DNA of 64,000 nucleotides from Intestinibaculum porci (GCF_003925875.1 NZ_AP019309.1:1550001-1614000), one strand, 5' to 3'. Positions 23,284 to 33,165 are shown, counted from the first letter of the stretch. Made by a program: numbers and translations. Notes: generated by a model from the letters alone, not told the origin.

Positions 23284-23798
23284 ATAACGTCGATCTGAAA
23301 CGTCCGTAACTTAATATATAGTAAATCAAAAGCAATGAGAATCAGTTCACTTAAGGAATTAATCGCGCCACTTTTCATAATTGCCAATCCCATGAGAAAG
23401 AGCGCTAAAAACAGTAAGCTTCTTAATACAAAAGCAAAATGAGGCTGGATCAGAGAACACTCATAGATATCAATGATCTGGGCGATTAAGAGAATGATCA
23501 CACTGCTTAAGGTGAGAAAAAGATGAATGCGGCTGTCTAAGGATACGTCTTTATGATAAGGAAAGAAGAGCATGCCGGTTATCATCGTTATCGCTGAAGC
23601 GATTAAAAGATGTGGGTAGGCGGGATGCTGATTGAAGAAGAGCATTTTGCGATAAAGATAGACAGCGAACAGTTCAATCGTTAAAACTGTGATAAAGCTG
23701 TAATGTGGCATTGATGCCACAACCGATAAATTTTCTGTAAATAGATTAGCCTGAGACGCTAAAACTGTGAACATACCAAGAAAAAACATAGATATCAT
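23268..23798 (-). CDS. Hypothetical polytopic membrane protein
   Basis: A 176-residue protein with five or six hydrophobic segments (about 1-18, 32-50, 62-80, 90-108, 120-142 and 145-162). No conserved domain recognised. ACGGTGATTTT precedes the ATG at 23798. Its size and helix spacing would fit a small sensor or transporter-like protein, but nothing specific supports that. Confidence 0.6.
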   Translation of the reverse strand: MISMFFLGMFTVLASQANLFTENLSVVASMPHYSFITVLTIELFAVYLYRKMLFFNQHPAYPHLLIASAITMITGMLFFPYHKDVSLDSRIHLFLTLSSVIILLIAQIIDIYECSLIQPHFAFVLRSLLFLALFLMGLAIMKSGAINSLSELILIAFDLLYIKLRTFQIDVISAHE

Positions 23799-23852
23799 AA
23801 AATCACCGTCTCTACTTTACCATATTTCTTCCGTGCATCCTAGACATGTTCA

Positions 23853-23881
23853 TTGAGAAAAGAGGGAAATACTGATATAAT
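23853..23881 (+). promoter_or_regulatory. Promoter of the RNase J-like gene
   Basis: TTGAGA (23853-23858), 17-bp spacer, TATAAT (23876-23881). Confidence 0.65.
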
Positions 23882-23913
23882 TGATTGAGAATTTAAAGAA
23901 AGGACATTAACAA

Positions 23914-25611
23914 ATGAAAAAAGACATTGTAAAATTTCTGGCATTAGGCGGGCAGGCCGAAAATGGCAAAAGCAACTATTGCATTGAAATTAATAATAAG
24001 ATCTTTATCGTCGATTCAGGATTCCGTTTTCCTGATTCCGATAAACTTGGCGTCGATGTCATCATTCCAAGTTTTGATTATCTTTCTGAGCATCAGGATC
24101 AGGTGGAAGCCATCATAATAACCCATGGACATGACGATGTCATGGCAGCTTTACCTTATCTTTTACAGGAATTACCTGGGGTGCCGGTTTATGCGCCAAG
24201 CTTAACAGCGGATTTAATTGAACAGATGATTGAACGTTTCGAACGTCATCATAAGATCAATCTGCACTTAGATTTACATCGCGTCCATCGCGATGCCAGT
24301 CTGACAATTGGCGATGTACCAATTGAATTTTTCCCAGTTACACACTCTATTCCGGGAGCGATTGGCGTTGCTTTCTGGACTAGCAAGGGTTATATCGTCT
24401 ATGCCTCTGAGTTCATTATCGATTTTGGAGCACCGGAAGGGTTCCGCTGCGATTTACAGAAGATGATGGAAATCGGCAAAAAAGGCGTATTGATTCTTTT
24501 AGTAGAATCTAGTTATGCGAAAAAGGATGGTTATACGTCACCAAAACATAAACTGACTAAACTGATTGAACCAACCTTTGAAGAAGCGACGGGACGTATT
24601 ATTATTTCTTCTTATGCGCAAAACGTTTTTAGAACAAAGGAAATTGTCGAATTAACGAAAAAATATCACCGTCGTATCGTTTTTTATGGTCGTGATAAAT
24701 ATGATCATACCAATAGTATCTTACGTTTAGGTAAAAAGATGCGGAAACCAGTGATCCAGGTGGATAACCATATCTTAGGGAAAAAGGAAAACATTGGCAA
24801 TCCAGTTAAGGATCGCAACTACGTCATCTTATTAAGTGGTTCACCGCAAAATATTTATAGTGATATTGATGATATCTTAGATGGCGGCGATGAATTATTA
24901 AAGATCGGTAAAGGGGATACATTTATCGTGGCTTCACCTGTTTTACCAGGCACGGAAAAGATTGCCAATCGCGCGGATAATAACCTCTATCGTACAGATG
25001 CAAATATTGTGTTATTGAAAAATAAAGTCTTATTATCAATGCATGCCTCAATCGAAGATATTAAAGTCGTGATGCAGATCTTCCATCCAAAATACTATAT
25101 TCCAATCAAAGGGGAATATCAGGCTTTTGTGAAAAATGCGTCGATTGCTCGGGAGATGAATATTCCTGAGGAAAATATTATTATCGCTGATAATGGCGAA
25201 ATGATCACTTTCAAAGATGGCGAATTAGTGCCAGGACGCGAAAAGATCGAAGTAGAAGATGTGATGATCGATGGCATCGGCGTTGGTGATGTCGGCGCCA
25301 AAGTCATTGATGACCGTATTCAGTTATCTAATGATGGGGTTGTCGTTGTGGGGGTAACGATCGATCGTAAGACCAAGAAGATCATTGCTCAGACAGACTG
25401 TCAGACTCGTGGCTTCGTTTATTTGAAGGATGCTGGTTATGTCATCCGTCAGGTTATTAGTATCTGTGAAAATGTCGTTGGACAGCTTGTCGAACATCCA
25501 GAAATGGATATTCAGGATATCCGAAACCAGATGAAAGATCAAAGCATGAAATATATTGTGAAAGAGACTGGTAAAAAGCCTGTCTTTATCTCTGTTGTCA
25601 TTGAAGTTTAG
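23914..25611 (+). CDS. RNase J family protein with degenerate metal site
   Basis: A 565-residue metallo-beta-lactamase/beta-CASP protein colinear with RNase J (beta-lactamase core, CASP insert, C-terminal domain). RNase J needs HxHxDH plus later His and Asp ligands. Here the motif is HGHDDV (H71, H73, D75, V76 in place of His), the second-shell GD is SE (E166), the SGHG segment is missing (SMHASIEDIK), and the final HGEY is KGEY. H144 is kept. It resembles the weakly active RNase J2 subunit, which partners RNase J1, more than an independent nuclease. AAAGAAAGGA precedes the ATG. A full RNase J1 is expected elsewhere. Confidence 0.8.
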   Translation: MKKDIVKFLALGGQAENGKSNYCIEINNKIFIVDSGFRFPDSDKLGVDVIIPSFDYLSEHQDQVEAIIITHGHDDVMAALPYLLQELPGVPVYAPSLTADLIEQMIERFERHHKINLHLDLHRVHRDASLTIGDVPIEFFPVTHSIPGAIGVAFWTSKGYIVYASEFIIDFGAPEGFRCDLQKMMEIGKKGVLILLVESSYAKKDGYTSPKHKLTKLIEPTFEEATGRIIISSYAQNVFRTKEIVELTKKYHRRIVFYGRDKYDHTNSILRLGKKMRKPVIQVDNHILGKKENIGNPVKDRNYVILLSGSPQNIYSDIDDILDGGDELLKIGKGDTFIVASPVLPGTEKIANRADNNLYRTDANIVLLKNKVLLSMHASIEDIKVVMQIFHPKYYIPIKGEYQAFVKNASIAREMNIPEENIIIADNGEMITFKDGELVPGREKIEVEDVMIDGIGVGDVGAKVIDDRIQLSNDGVVVVGVTIDRKTKKIIAQTDCQTRGFVYLKDAGYVIRQVISICENVVGQLVEHPEMDIQDIRNQMKDQSMKYIVKETGKKPVFISVVIEV

Positions 25612-25616
25612 AAAAG

Positions 25617-25638
25617 ATGCGGGAAACCGCATTTTTTT
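25617..25638 (+). terminator. Terminator after the RNase J-like gene
   Basis: ATGCGG, GAAA tetraloop, CCGCAT, then seven T. Confidence 0.85.
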
Positions 25639-25696
25639 CTATCCTTTTCATTTGTCTTGACGTTTGATATAATGAGGGACGTTGAGGAGGGAGAAT

Positions 25697-28054
25697 ATGG
25701 CAAGAAAACAGACGTCAAAAAAAGCGTCCACTAAAAAGACGACAAAGAAGAATACGAAAAATACAAAAACGTCTTCTAAAAAAGCAAAAGAAACACAGCC
25801 GACTGAAAAACTGATCAGTGATGCTGTGAAGTTCCGTCTTTTAGCGTTAGCTGGACTCTTTTTCGTGGCGATTGCCTTTTATGGATATGGCGTAATTGGT
25901 CATGCCTTACACCAGGTGTTTGCCTTCCTGTTTGGCACATCTTTTACGCTCGCAGCGGCCTTTATCATTCTGATTGGGGCACTTCTTTATATGCTCATTT
26001 ATGCGCGTACTCCACGCTTATCATCACCGGAATGGGTGGGTGTTTTACTCATTTTTGTGGCTGCCCTCATAATTTACTGCTTTGATGACCATCATTATGG
26101 GATCAAGGTGATTAATGATTATGTCGAAAAAGGGCAGTTTGTTGGCGGCGGCATGGTGGGCTATCTGCTTTATGGTATTTTAAGTGCCTTGTTTGCGCCC
26201 ACTGGCACCTTATGGGCGGCCATTTTAATGATTGCCGTTGGCGTGATCTTTATTTCGGCGCGCATGCTCTTTAAATATCGCCAGTATGAAGCGGAATTAC
26301 CGGAAGAAGAGGAACTCGAAACGCCGATGATGGAGCGGATGAAAAAGCCGAAGTTCTTCGATATGAGCGATAAAACGCAAGTTCAGAAATCGAAAAAAGA
26401 GAAAGATGATTTCTTATTCCCGGAAGAAGCTTTTGAAGAACCAGTAAAGAAGAAAGTTTCTGCGCCAAAGCCGGTGAAGAAAGAAGCGGCACCAGCACCA
26501 GCGATGAAAGCGATGGAGCCAAAGCCAATCAAAGTCAAAACCGAAAAGAAGGAAGATTTAAAACCATTGGAAACACCAAAACCGGTCAAAACCAAACATG
26601 GGGAATATCAGCTGCCTTCTTATAAATTGCTTAATCCCGTACCGGAAAGTGCTTCGAATAAGGATGAATTACGTAATGCGACAGAAACCGGTCATAACTT
26701 AGAGATGATTCTCGATCAGTTCGGGGTCCATGTCCATGTCGAGGACTTACAGATTGGACCGACTGTTACGAAATATGAATTACGCTTAGAAGTCGGGACC
26801 CGTGTATCGCGTATTTTATCCCTCCAGGATGATATTCAGCTGGCTTTAGCGGCGAAAGATATTCGTATCGAAGCGCCGATTCCCGGGAAACCATTTGTCG
26901 GCATTGAAGTGCCTAATAAGAGTGCCTCAATGGTCCCTTATAATGAAATTTTCCAGATGCATATGCGGGAGAAATCCTGGGACAATAAAGTGGCCGTGCC
27001 GCTAGGAAAGGATGTCTCTGGCCAATTAATTACAGCGGAACTTAATAAGATGCCGCATTTACTGATCGCTGGGGCGACTGGCTCAGGGAAGTCGGTTTGC
27101 GTCAACTCAATTATTACTTCATTATTAATGAAGGCGACACCGGAAGAGGTGCGTCTGATCTTAGTCGATCCAAAGAAAGTCGAATTATCCAATTACAATG
27201 GTGTTCCGCATTTATTAAGTCCGGTTGTGACGGATCCGAAAAAGGCCGCTGGGGTCTTACAGGAAGTCGTGGTTGAAATGGAGCGCCGTTATGAAGTGTT
27301 CGCTGACAACAATAAGCGAAATATGACGTCTTATAACACTTTTGCGAAAGAGTTTAATAAAACCGCGAAAGAAGGCGAAGAAAAAGAAGTGATGCCTTAT
27401 ATCGTGGTGATCCTTGACGAAGTTGCCGACCTGATGATGGTCGCTTCCAAAACCGTTGAAGACTGTATTATGCGTTTAGCGCAGATGGCGCGTGCGGCTG
27501 GGATCCATATGATCGTCGCGACGCAGCGTCCTTCCACCGATATTATCACTGGGGTAATTAAGGCGAATATCCCATCACGTATTGCTTTTGCGGTCTCTTC
27601 AAGTATTGACTCGCGAACAATTTTAGATACTTCTGGTGCTGAAAAGCTCTTGGGTAAAGGGGATATGCTCTTTAGTCCGATGGGCGCCAGTTCGCCGATC
27701 CGCGTGCAGGGGGCTTTTGTGGGTGATGATGAAGTTGCCCGCGTGGTTGATTTTGTCTCCCATCAGATGGAAGCCAATTATGATGACAAATATGTCAATG
27801 CAAAAGTCACTGGCTCAATTGGTGAAGATGGCGGGGATGATGGCGATGAAGATGAAGAGTATGAAGAATGTCGCGCTTTTGTCATTCAGGCGCAGAAAGC
27901 ATCCACTTCCTTATTACAGCGTCGTTTCCGTATCGGTTACAATAAAGCGGCCCGCATTATTGAACAGTTAGAAGAAAATGGCGTCATTGGGCCAGCTAAT
28001 GGCTCGAAGCCGCGTGAAGTGTATATCAAGACAAGTGAACAGGAAGAAATGTAG
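25697..28054 (+). CDS. ftsK: DNA translocase FtsK/SpoIIIE
   Basis: A 785-residue ATP-driven DNA pump that clears the chromosome terminus from the division septum. Order: very Lys/Thr-rich N-terminus (1-40), four membrane helices (about 50-195), a Lys/Pro/Glu linker (about 215-310), then the RecA-like motor with Walker A GATGSGKSV (near 459) and Walker B VVILDEVADLMM, and a C-terminal winged-helix gamma domain (RRFRIGYNKAARII). The start is the ATG at 25697 behind GAGGAGGGAG; the TTG at 25682 is inside the ribosome binding site. The gene stands alone. Confidence 0.95.
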   Translation: MARKQTSKKASTKKTTKKNTKNTKTSSKKAKETQPTEKLISDAVKFRLLALAGLFFVAIAFYGYGVIGHALHQVFAFLFGTSFTLAAAFIILIGALLYMLIYARTPRLSSPEWVGVLLIFVAALIIYCFDDHHYGIKVINDYVEKGQFVGGGMVGYLLYGILSALFAPTGTLWAAILMIAVGVIFISARMLFKYRQYEAELPEEEELETPMMERMKKPKFFDMSDKTQVQKSKKEKDDFLFPEEAFEEPVKKKVSAPKPVKKEAAPAPAMKAMEPKPIKVKTEKKEDLKPLETPKPVKTKHGEYQLPSYKLLNPVPESASNKDELRNATETGHNLEMILDQFGVHVHVEDLQIGPTVTKYELRLEVGTRVSRILSLQDDIQLALAAKDIRIEAPIPGKPFVGIEVPNKSASMVPYNEIFQMHMREKSWDNKVAVPLGKDVSGQLITAELNKMPHLLIAGATGSGKSVCVNSIITSLLMKATPEEVRLILVDPKKVELSNYNGVPHLLSPVVTDPKKAAGVLQEVVVEMERRYEVFADNNKRNMTSYNTFAKEFNKTAKEGEEKEVMPYIVVILDEVADLMMVASKTVEDCIMRLAQMARAAGIHMIVATQRPSTDIITGVIKANIPSRIAFAVSSSIDSRTILDTSGAEKLLGKGDMLFSPMGASSPIRVQGAFVGDDEVARVVDFVSHQMEANYDDKYVNAKVTGSIGEDGGDDGDEDEEYEECRAFVIQAQKASTSLLQRRFRIGYNKAARIIEQLEENGVIGPANGSKPREVYIKTSEQEEM

Positions 28055-28078
28055 AGATCGGAAACACCGATCTCTTTT
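28054..28078 (+). terminator. Terminator after ftsK
   Basis: GAGATCGG (28054-28061) pairs with CCGATCTC (28067-28074), then TTTT. Confidence 0.8.
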
Positions 28079-28215
28079 CCAGTTTCTAGAAACAATTCAC
28101 CATTGTTTAGTAATAAGCGAAATTGAAATGTGAATATTGTGTTAAGTGATGGAGAAAAATATCACTGAGCTTTCGCGGACAAGGGCATTTATCGCCTTTC
28201 TAAGGGAGAAAAAAA

Positions 28216-28287
28216 GTGAACGAAAAAAAGTATCAGGGAATCAAGATATTTTACAAAGTTTTTCCATCACATGAAAATATTCTTTAA
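28216..28287 (+). CDS. Possible 23-aa leader ORF
   Basis: A GTG-started frame with AAGGGAG 7-8 nt upstream, encoding a basic 23-residue peptide rich in Lys and Phe. It lies in the otherwise gene-free 289-bp stretch between ftsK and the lipoprotein gene, and its end overlaps the putative -35 box of the latter. It may be chance. The stretch 28079-28215 shows nothing else beyond a weak GGC/GCC hairpin. Confidence 0.2.
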   Translation: MNEKKYQGIKIFYKVFPSHENIL

Positions 28288-28311
28288 AAACACAAATACC
28301 CATGGTAGAAT
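28283..28311 (+). promoter_or_regulatory. Promoter of the nucleoside-binding lipoprotein gene
   Basis: TTTAAA (28283-28288), 17-bp spacer, TAGAAT (28306-28311). Confidence 0.45.
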
Positions 28312-28343
28312 AATAATAGATAAATCGAAAGGGGTAATAATTT

Positions 28344-29432
28344 ATGAAAAAATTATTAGCATCTGCCTTAGCAGCAAGCATGCTGCTGGTAGGATGTAGC
28401 AGTGGAAGCTCAGCGAAAAAAGCAGAACTTGCACTGATCACTGACTCAGGAGGAATTAATGATAAGTCCTTCAACCAGTCTGCCTGGGAAGCCGTAAAAG
28501 AATACGGCGACAAAAAAGATGTTGGCTACAAATATTACAAACCAGCATCATTCGATACCGCTGGCTACAAAGATCAGATTAAAAATGCGGTAAAGAACGG
28601 CGCGAAATTAGTTGTTTTACCAGGCTACAAATTCGCTGATGCCTTAGGCGATATTCAGGAAGACAAGAACTACAGTAAAGTGGATTTCGTATGTATCGAC
28701 TTTACACCAACAAAAAATGGTAAATCTGTAGAACCTGCGAAAAATGTTTTCTGTGCGACTTACAAAGAATATCAGCCAGGTTATTTAGCTGGCTACGCTG
28801 CTGTTAAAGATGGCTATACAAAGTTAGGCTTCATGGGTGGTATCTCATTACCAGCCGTTATTAACTATGGTTATGGCTATTTACAGGGTGCTAATGATGC
28901 TGCTAAAGAAGCAGGCAAGAAAGTACAGGTTAAATACACTTACACTGGTACTTTCAATGAATCACCATCAATCAAGACCAAAGCAACTGGCTGGTACAAT
29001 GGTGGTACTGAAGTCATCTTCTCTTGCGGTGGACAGATCTGTAACTCAATCTTCGCAGCTGCAAGTGATACAAAGAAGAAAGTCATTGGTGTAGACTCTG
29101 ATCAGCAGTCTCAGTCTGATACAGTTATTACTTCCGCTATGAAGAATGTAAAACAGACTGTTAGTGATGAAATTACAAAAGTTTACAACAAGTCTTTCAA
29201 GGGTGGCGCTTATTTACTTGATGCTTCAGGTAACTATGTTGGTTTATCACCAGACTTCTCAAGATTAAAGAAATTCAAAAAAGCTGATTACGATAAGATC
29301 TTCAAGAAAGTAAAAGACAACAAAGTCAAGATCATTACCGCAACTGATGAAACAGCTTCTAAGGGTGATCCAACAAAGACTAAGAAATTAAAGAAAAAAT
29401 TGACAAACGTTAAAGTTTCTTACGAAGGTTAA
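28344..29432 (+). CDS. BMP family nucleoside-binding lipoprotein
   Basis: A 362-residue lipoprotein with lipobox LLVGC (C18), exported by Sec and anchored after LspA processing. The mature part is the BMP/Med (PnrA-like) substrate-binding fold, recognisable from LITDSGGINDKSFNQSAW, the YLAGYAA segment and VIGVDSDQQ. Such proteins bind nucleosides for the ABC importer encoded directly downstream, so purine or pyrimidine nucleoside salvage is likely. CGAAAGGGG precedes the ATG. A terminator separates it from the ATPase gene, which fits the higher dose usually needed for binding proteins. Confidence 0.9.
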   Translation: MKKLLASALAASMLLVGCSSGSSAKKAELALITDSGGINDKSFNQSAWEAVKEYGDKKDVGYKYYKPASFDTAGYKDQIKNAVKNGAKLVVLPGYKFADALGDIQEDKNYSKVDFVCIDFTPTKNGKSVEPAKNVFCATYKEYQPGYLAGYAAVKDGYTKLGFMGGISLPAVINYGYGYLQGANDAAKEAGKKVQVKYTYTGTFNESPSIKTKATGWYNGGTEVIFSCGGQICNSIFAAASDTKKKVIGVDSDQQSQSDTVITSAMKNVKQTVSDEITKVYNKSFKGGAYLLDASGNYVGLSPDFSRLKKFKKADYDKIFKKVKDNKVKIITATDETASKGDPTKTKKLKKKLTNVKVSYEG

Positions 29433-29439
29433 TCTGTGA

Positions 29440-29469
29440 AGAGGGGTGGATAATCCATTCCTCTTTTTT
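29440..29469 (+). terminator. Terminator after the binding protein gene
   Basis: AGAGGGGTGGA pairs with TCCATTCCTCT (G-U pairs included), then a T-run. It probably lowers expression of the transporter genes relative to the lipoprotein. Confidence 0.75.
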
Positions 29470-29505
29470 GTATGAAAAGACTTTTCTTATTTCATGAAAA
29501 GTTGT

Positions 29506-29533
29506 TTGTTTCAAAATACATTTCATGTATAAT
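29506..29533 (+). promoter_or_regulatory. Promoter of the ABC ATPase-permease operon
   Basis: TTGTTT (29506-29511), 16-bp spacer, TATAAT (29528-29533). Confidence 0.5.
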
Positions 29534-29555
29534 ATCGCTAAGAGGTGAAATTTAA

Positions 29556-31091
29556 GTGGACTACGCTATTGAAATGCTTCATATTACCAAGGAATTCCCT
29601 GGTATTAAAGCAAACGATGATATCACTCTCCAGGTCAAGCAAGGTGAAATTCATGCCTTATTAGGAGAGAACGGGGCCGGGAAATCAACATTAATGAGTA
29701 TTCTGTTTGGCTTATACCAGCCAGATATCGGAACGATTAAAATCCATGGTCAGGAAGTCAAAATCAATGACCCGAATGATGCCAACAAATATAAAATCGG
29801 GATGGTGCATCAGCACTTTAAATTAGTACATAACTTTACGGTTTTAGAAAACATCATTTTAGGTATTGAGGAAACGGGGTTTGCCGGCAAAATTAAACGC
29901 GCCGGGGCACGCAAGAAAGTGATGGAACTTTCCGAAAAATATCACTTGAATGTCGATCCAGATGCAAAAATTGAGGATATTACGGTCGGCATGCAGCAGC
30001 GTGTAGAAATTTTGAAAATGTTGTTCAGAGATAATGAAATTCTCATTTTCGATGAACCAACAGCGGTGTTAACGCCGCAGGAAATCGATGAACTGATGCA
30101 TATTATGAAAGACTTAATCAAAGAAGGTAAGTCAATCATCTTTATTACGCATAAGCTCAACGAAATTAAAGCGGTCGCTGATCGCTGTACGATTATTAGA
30201 AAAGGGAAATATGTTGACACAGTCAATGTGGCTGATGTCTCAAAAGAACAGTTATCAGAACTGATGGTTGGTCATAAAGTCAACTTCATCGTTGATAAAG
30301 CGCCAGCGCAGCCAGGCGATACAGTTTTACATGTCGAACATCTGACTTATCAGCCAAAAGGCGCTAACAAGCCATTGTTAAATGATGTCTCTTTCGATGT
30401 CAGACGCGGGGAAATCGTCTGTATCGCGGGGATTGATGGCAATGGTCAGTCAGAACTTGTTTACAATATTTCTGGGATCGAGAATCCAACAAGCGGTAAG
30501 ATTACCTTAAATGGAAAAGATATTACCCATGATTCGATTCGTCACCGTAATGATGACGGTTTAGCGGTGATTCCAGAAGACCGTCATAAACATGGCTTGG
30601 TCTTAGACTATAACGTGGCGGAAAATATGATTCTGAAATCTTATTACAAACCAGAATATCAGTCACATGGTTTTCTTAAATTTGATGAGATGTATAAAAA
30701 TGCTGATCATTTGATCGAAGAATATGATGTCCGCAGCGGTGAAGGTGCGAAGTCAAGTGCCCGCGGGATGTCTGGCGGGAACCAGCAGAAAGCAATCGTG
30801 GCGAGAGAAATTGAATCGGGCAGCGATTTACTTATTGCCGTGCAGCCAACGCGAGGCTTGGATGTTGGGGCCATCGAATTTATTCACAAACAGATTGTTA
30901 AACATCGTGACAACAATAAAGCTGTTTTATTAGTATCCTTAGAATTAGATGAAGTCATGACCGTCAGCGATCGCATCTTAGTAATGTATGAAGGTGAAAT
31001 CGTTGGGGATCTTGATCCAAAACAGACAAACGTCAAAGAGTTAGGTCTTTATATGGCTGGTTCAAAGCGAGGTGCAGGATATGAAAAATAA
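29556..31091 (+). CDS. Nucleoside ABC transporter, tandem ATP-binding protein
   Basis: A 511-residue ATPase with two ABC domains in tandem, as in the YufO/NupA and ribose-type importers. The N-terminal domain has a canonical Walker A GENGAGKST and Walker B ILIFDEPTAVL. The C-terminal domain has the degenerate Walker A GIDGNGQSE and signature SGGNQQK, normal for this class. The start is GTG at 29556 with AAGAGGTG upstream. It overlaps the first permease gene by 11 bp. With the BMP lipoprotein and the two permeases it forms a complete nucleoside importer. Confidence 0.9.
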   Translation: MDYAIEMLHITKEFPGIKANDDITLQVKQGEIHALLGENGAGKSTLMSILFGLYQPDIGTIKIHGQEVKINDPNDANKYKIGMVHQHFKLVHNFTVLENIILGIEETGFAGKIKRAGARKKVMELSEKYHLNVDPDAKIEDITVGMQQRVEILKMLFRDNEILIFDEPTAVLTPQEIDELMHIMKDLIKEGKSIIFITHKLNEIKAVADRCTIIRKGKYVDTVNVADVSKEQLSELMVGHKVNFIVDKAPAQPGDTVLHVEHLTYQPKGANKPLLNDVSFDVRRGEIVCIAGIDGNGQSELVYNISGIENPTSGKITLNGKDITHDSIRHRNDDGLAVIPEDRHKHGLVLDYNVAENMILKSYYKPEYQSHGFLKFDEMYKNADHLIEEYDVRSGEGAKSSARGMSGGNQQKAIVAREIESGSDLLIAVQPTRGLDVGAIEFIHKQIVKHRDNNKAVLLVSLELDEVMTVSDRILVMYEGEIVGDLDPKQTNVKELGLYMAGSKRGAGYEK

Positions 31092-32196
31092 AACAGGATT
31101 CTTACAAAAAGAAGGAACAAGATCATTCCTCTCTTCTCTCATTGCCATTGCCATCGGTTTATTATTTGGGTTTATCATTATGCTCATCTCTGAACCGGGC
31201 TCAGCGCTGCAGGGAATTGGGATTCTTTTATCGGGCGGCTTTGATAGCGGCATGACCTCACTGGGCAATGTCCTTTACTTAGCAGTGCCTGTTATGATGA
31301 CCGGGTTATCGGTGGCTTTTGCCTATAAGATGGGCGAATTCAATATCGGGGTCCCAGGTCAGTATGTCGTTGGTTCATTTGTTGGTTTATACATTGCCAT
31401 TAAGTGGACATTCTTACCAAATAGTATCGCTTGGATCGTCGCTATTTTACTAGGTGGTCTGGCGGGAGCAATCTGGGCTTTCGTACCAGGGATCCTTAAA
31501 GCGAAGTGTAACGTCAACGTCGTTATTTCTGGGATTATGATGAACTATGTTGGTTTATTATTAGTTATCCAGGGGGTAAAAAGTTCCATTTATGAATCGA
31601 CCGGAGCGCAGTCACAGGTTGTCTCTGCGGCCAGAGCCATTCCAAAATTTGGCATGGATGTGATCTTCCCTGAATCAAGTGCGAACTTTGGCTTTGTGAT
31701 TGCCTGCTTACTTTGTGTATTGGCGTGGGTCATCATGAATAAAACGACCTTTGGTTATGAATTAAAAGCCACTGGTTTCAATAAAGATGCAGCGAAATAT
31801 GCTGGTATGAATGAAACCAAAAATGTCATTATGGCTTTAGTCTTAGCTGGTTTCTTTGCAGGATGCGGCGGCGCCATCGCTTACCTTGGCGGCACTGGGA
31901 AAGCTTTACAGATTTCTGAAGTTTTACCTCCTGAAGGGTTTAACGGGATTCCAGTAGCCTTACTTGGCTTCTCTAATCCAATCGGCTGTATCTTTGCATC
32001 ATTATTTATCGCTTATGTCAATGTCGGCGGTTCTTTTGTCCAGAATATCTTCCCAATTGAAATCGTTGATATTATTACCGGTGTCATCGTTTACTTTGCA
32101 TCCTTCACATTATTTATTAAATTAATGTTTGCTCGTCATGAAGCAAACAAGGAAAAGAAACGACTTGAAGCCGCAGAAAAAGGAGGCGCACAATAA
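31081..32196 (+). CDS. Nucleoside ABC transporter permease 1
   Basis: A 371-residue inner-membrane permease of the branched-chain/ribose permease class (BPD_transp_2), with about 8-10 helices and the typical VVISGIMMNYVG and GGSGKALQ-like blocks (here GGTGKALQISEVLPPEGFNG, the cytoplasmic coupling region near 275-295). The start is the ATG at 31081, spaced 6 nt from GAGGTG; the GTG at 31072 is inside that site. Its stop overlaps the ATG of the second permease by one base. Confidence 0.9.
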   Translation: MKNKTGFLQKEGTRSFLSSLIAIAIGLLFGFIIMLISEPGSALQGIGILLSGGFDSGMTSLGNVLYLAVPVMMTGLSVAFAYKMGEFNIGVPGQYVVGSFVGLYIAIKWTFLPNSIAWIVAILLGGLAGAIWAFVPGILKAKCNVNVVISGIMMNYVGLLLVIQGVKSSIYESTGAQSQVVSAARAIPKFGMDVIFPESSANFGFVIACLLCVLAWVIMNKTTFGYELKATGFNKDAAKYAGMNETKNVIMALVLAGFFAGCGGAIAYLGGTGKALQISEVLPPEGFNGIPVALLGFSNPIGCIFASLFIAYVNVGGSFVQNIFPIEIVDIITGVIVYFASFTLFIKLMFARHEANKEKKRLEAAEKGGAQ

Positions 32197-33158
32197 TGAG
32201 CCTGGTTTATTTCTTATTTGCACAGACATTATTATTTGCGATTCCATTAATGATTGTCGCTTTAGGCGGTATGTTCTCTGAACGAAGCGGTGTTGTCAAC
32301 TTAGCTTTGGAAGGGATCATGATCATTGGTGGTTTCTCAGGAGTATTCTTCATGCATTACATGCAGGAAAATGACATTATGCATGGGATGCCATTATTAT
32401 TCCTTTCGTTATTAATTGCTGGCGTTGTAGGATTGTTATTCTCACTCTTACATGCTTTTGCGGCGATTAACTTACGCGCTGACCAGACGATTTCTGGTAC
32501 AGCCTTAAATATGTTAGCACCAGCCATCGGGATCTTTATTGCGAAAGCTGTTCAGGATGGTTCTCAGAACGTTTCTTTCACAAATGAATTCCGTATTACC
32601 AAAGTGCCAGTTTTAGGCGATATCCCAGTCTTAGGCGATCTCTTCTTTAAAAACTGTTATGTCACAACATTTTTAGCAATTGCGATCTTACTGATCAGTG
32701 CTTATTTCTTATTAAAGACACGTACTGGTTTACACATCCGTGCCTGCGGGGAAAATCCTCAGGCCGCAGATGCAGCTGGGATCTCTGTTTATAAGACTCG
32801 TTACTTAGGTGTTATCCTTTCGGGGATCTTAGGTGGTATGGGTGGTCTCATCTATATCATTCCAATCTCAACAGAGTTTACATGTTCCGTTGATGGGTAT
32901 GGGTTCTTAGCTTTAGCCGTATTAATTTTCGGTAACTATTCACCATATCGTATCGCTGGCGCAGCTTTCTTCTTTGGGATTACCAAGACCTTAGCATATA
33001 CTTATAACTCAGTTCCATTCTTAGCAGCCTTAAAACTGCCAGATACGGTTTATAAGTTAATTCCTTATATCGCCACATTAATCTTATTAGCCTTCACATC
33101 GAAGAATTCCGCTGCCCCTAAAGCAGATGGTATTCCATACGATAAGTCAAAGCGATAA
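32196..33158 (+). CDS. Nucleoside ABC transporter permease 2
   Basis: A 320-residue permease of the same class. GGMFSERSGVVNLALEGIM (26-44) is the hallmark N-terminal block, and GLHIRACGENPQAADAAGI (about 179-197) is the coupling region. It should pair with permease 1 as a heterodimer. AAAGGAGGCGCACA precedes an ATG that overlaps the previous stop (TAATG). Confidence 0.9.
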   Translation: MSLVYFLFAQTLLFAIPLMIVALGGMFSERSGVVNLALEGIMIIGGFSGVFFMHYMQENDIMHGMPLLFLSLLIAGVVGLLFSLLHAFAAINLRADQTISGTALNMLAPAIGIFIAKAVQDGSQNVSFTNEFRITKVPVLGDIPVLGDLFFKNCYVTTFLAIAILLISAYFLLKTRTGLHIRACGENPQAADAAGISVYKTRYLGVILSGILGGMGGLIYIIPISTEFTCSVDGYGFLALAVLIFGNYSPYRIAGAAFFFGITKTLAYTYNSVPFLAALKLPDTVYKLIPYIATLILLAFTSKNSAAPKADGIPYDKSKR

Positions 33159-33165
33159 TGATTCT

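Noticed and set aside
26271-26595. Minus-strand ORFs in ftsK
   Set aside because: They are antisense to the Lys/Pro/Glu-rich linker of ftsK, whose low complexity produces open frames on the other strand.
28079-28343. Purine riboswitch before the nucleoside-binding lipoprotein
   Set aside because: No three-way-junction pattern with the conserved loops could be found; only a weak promoter and a doubtful short ORF are visible.
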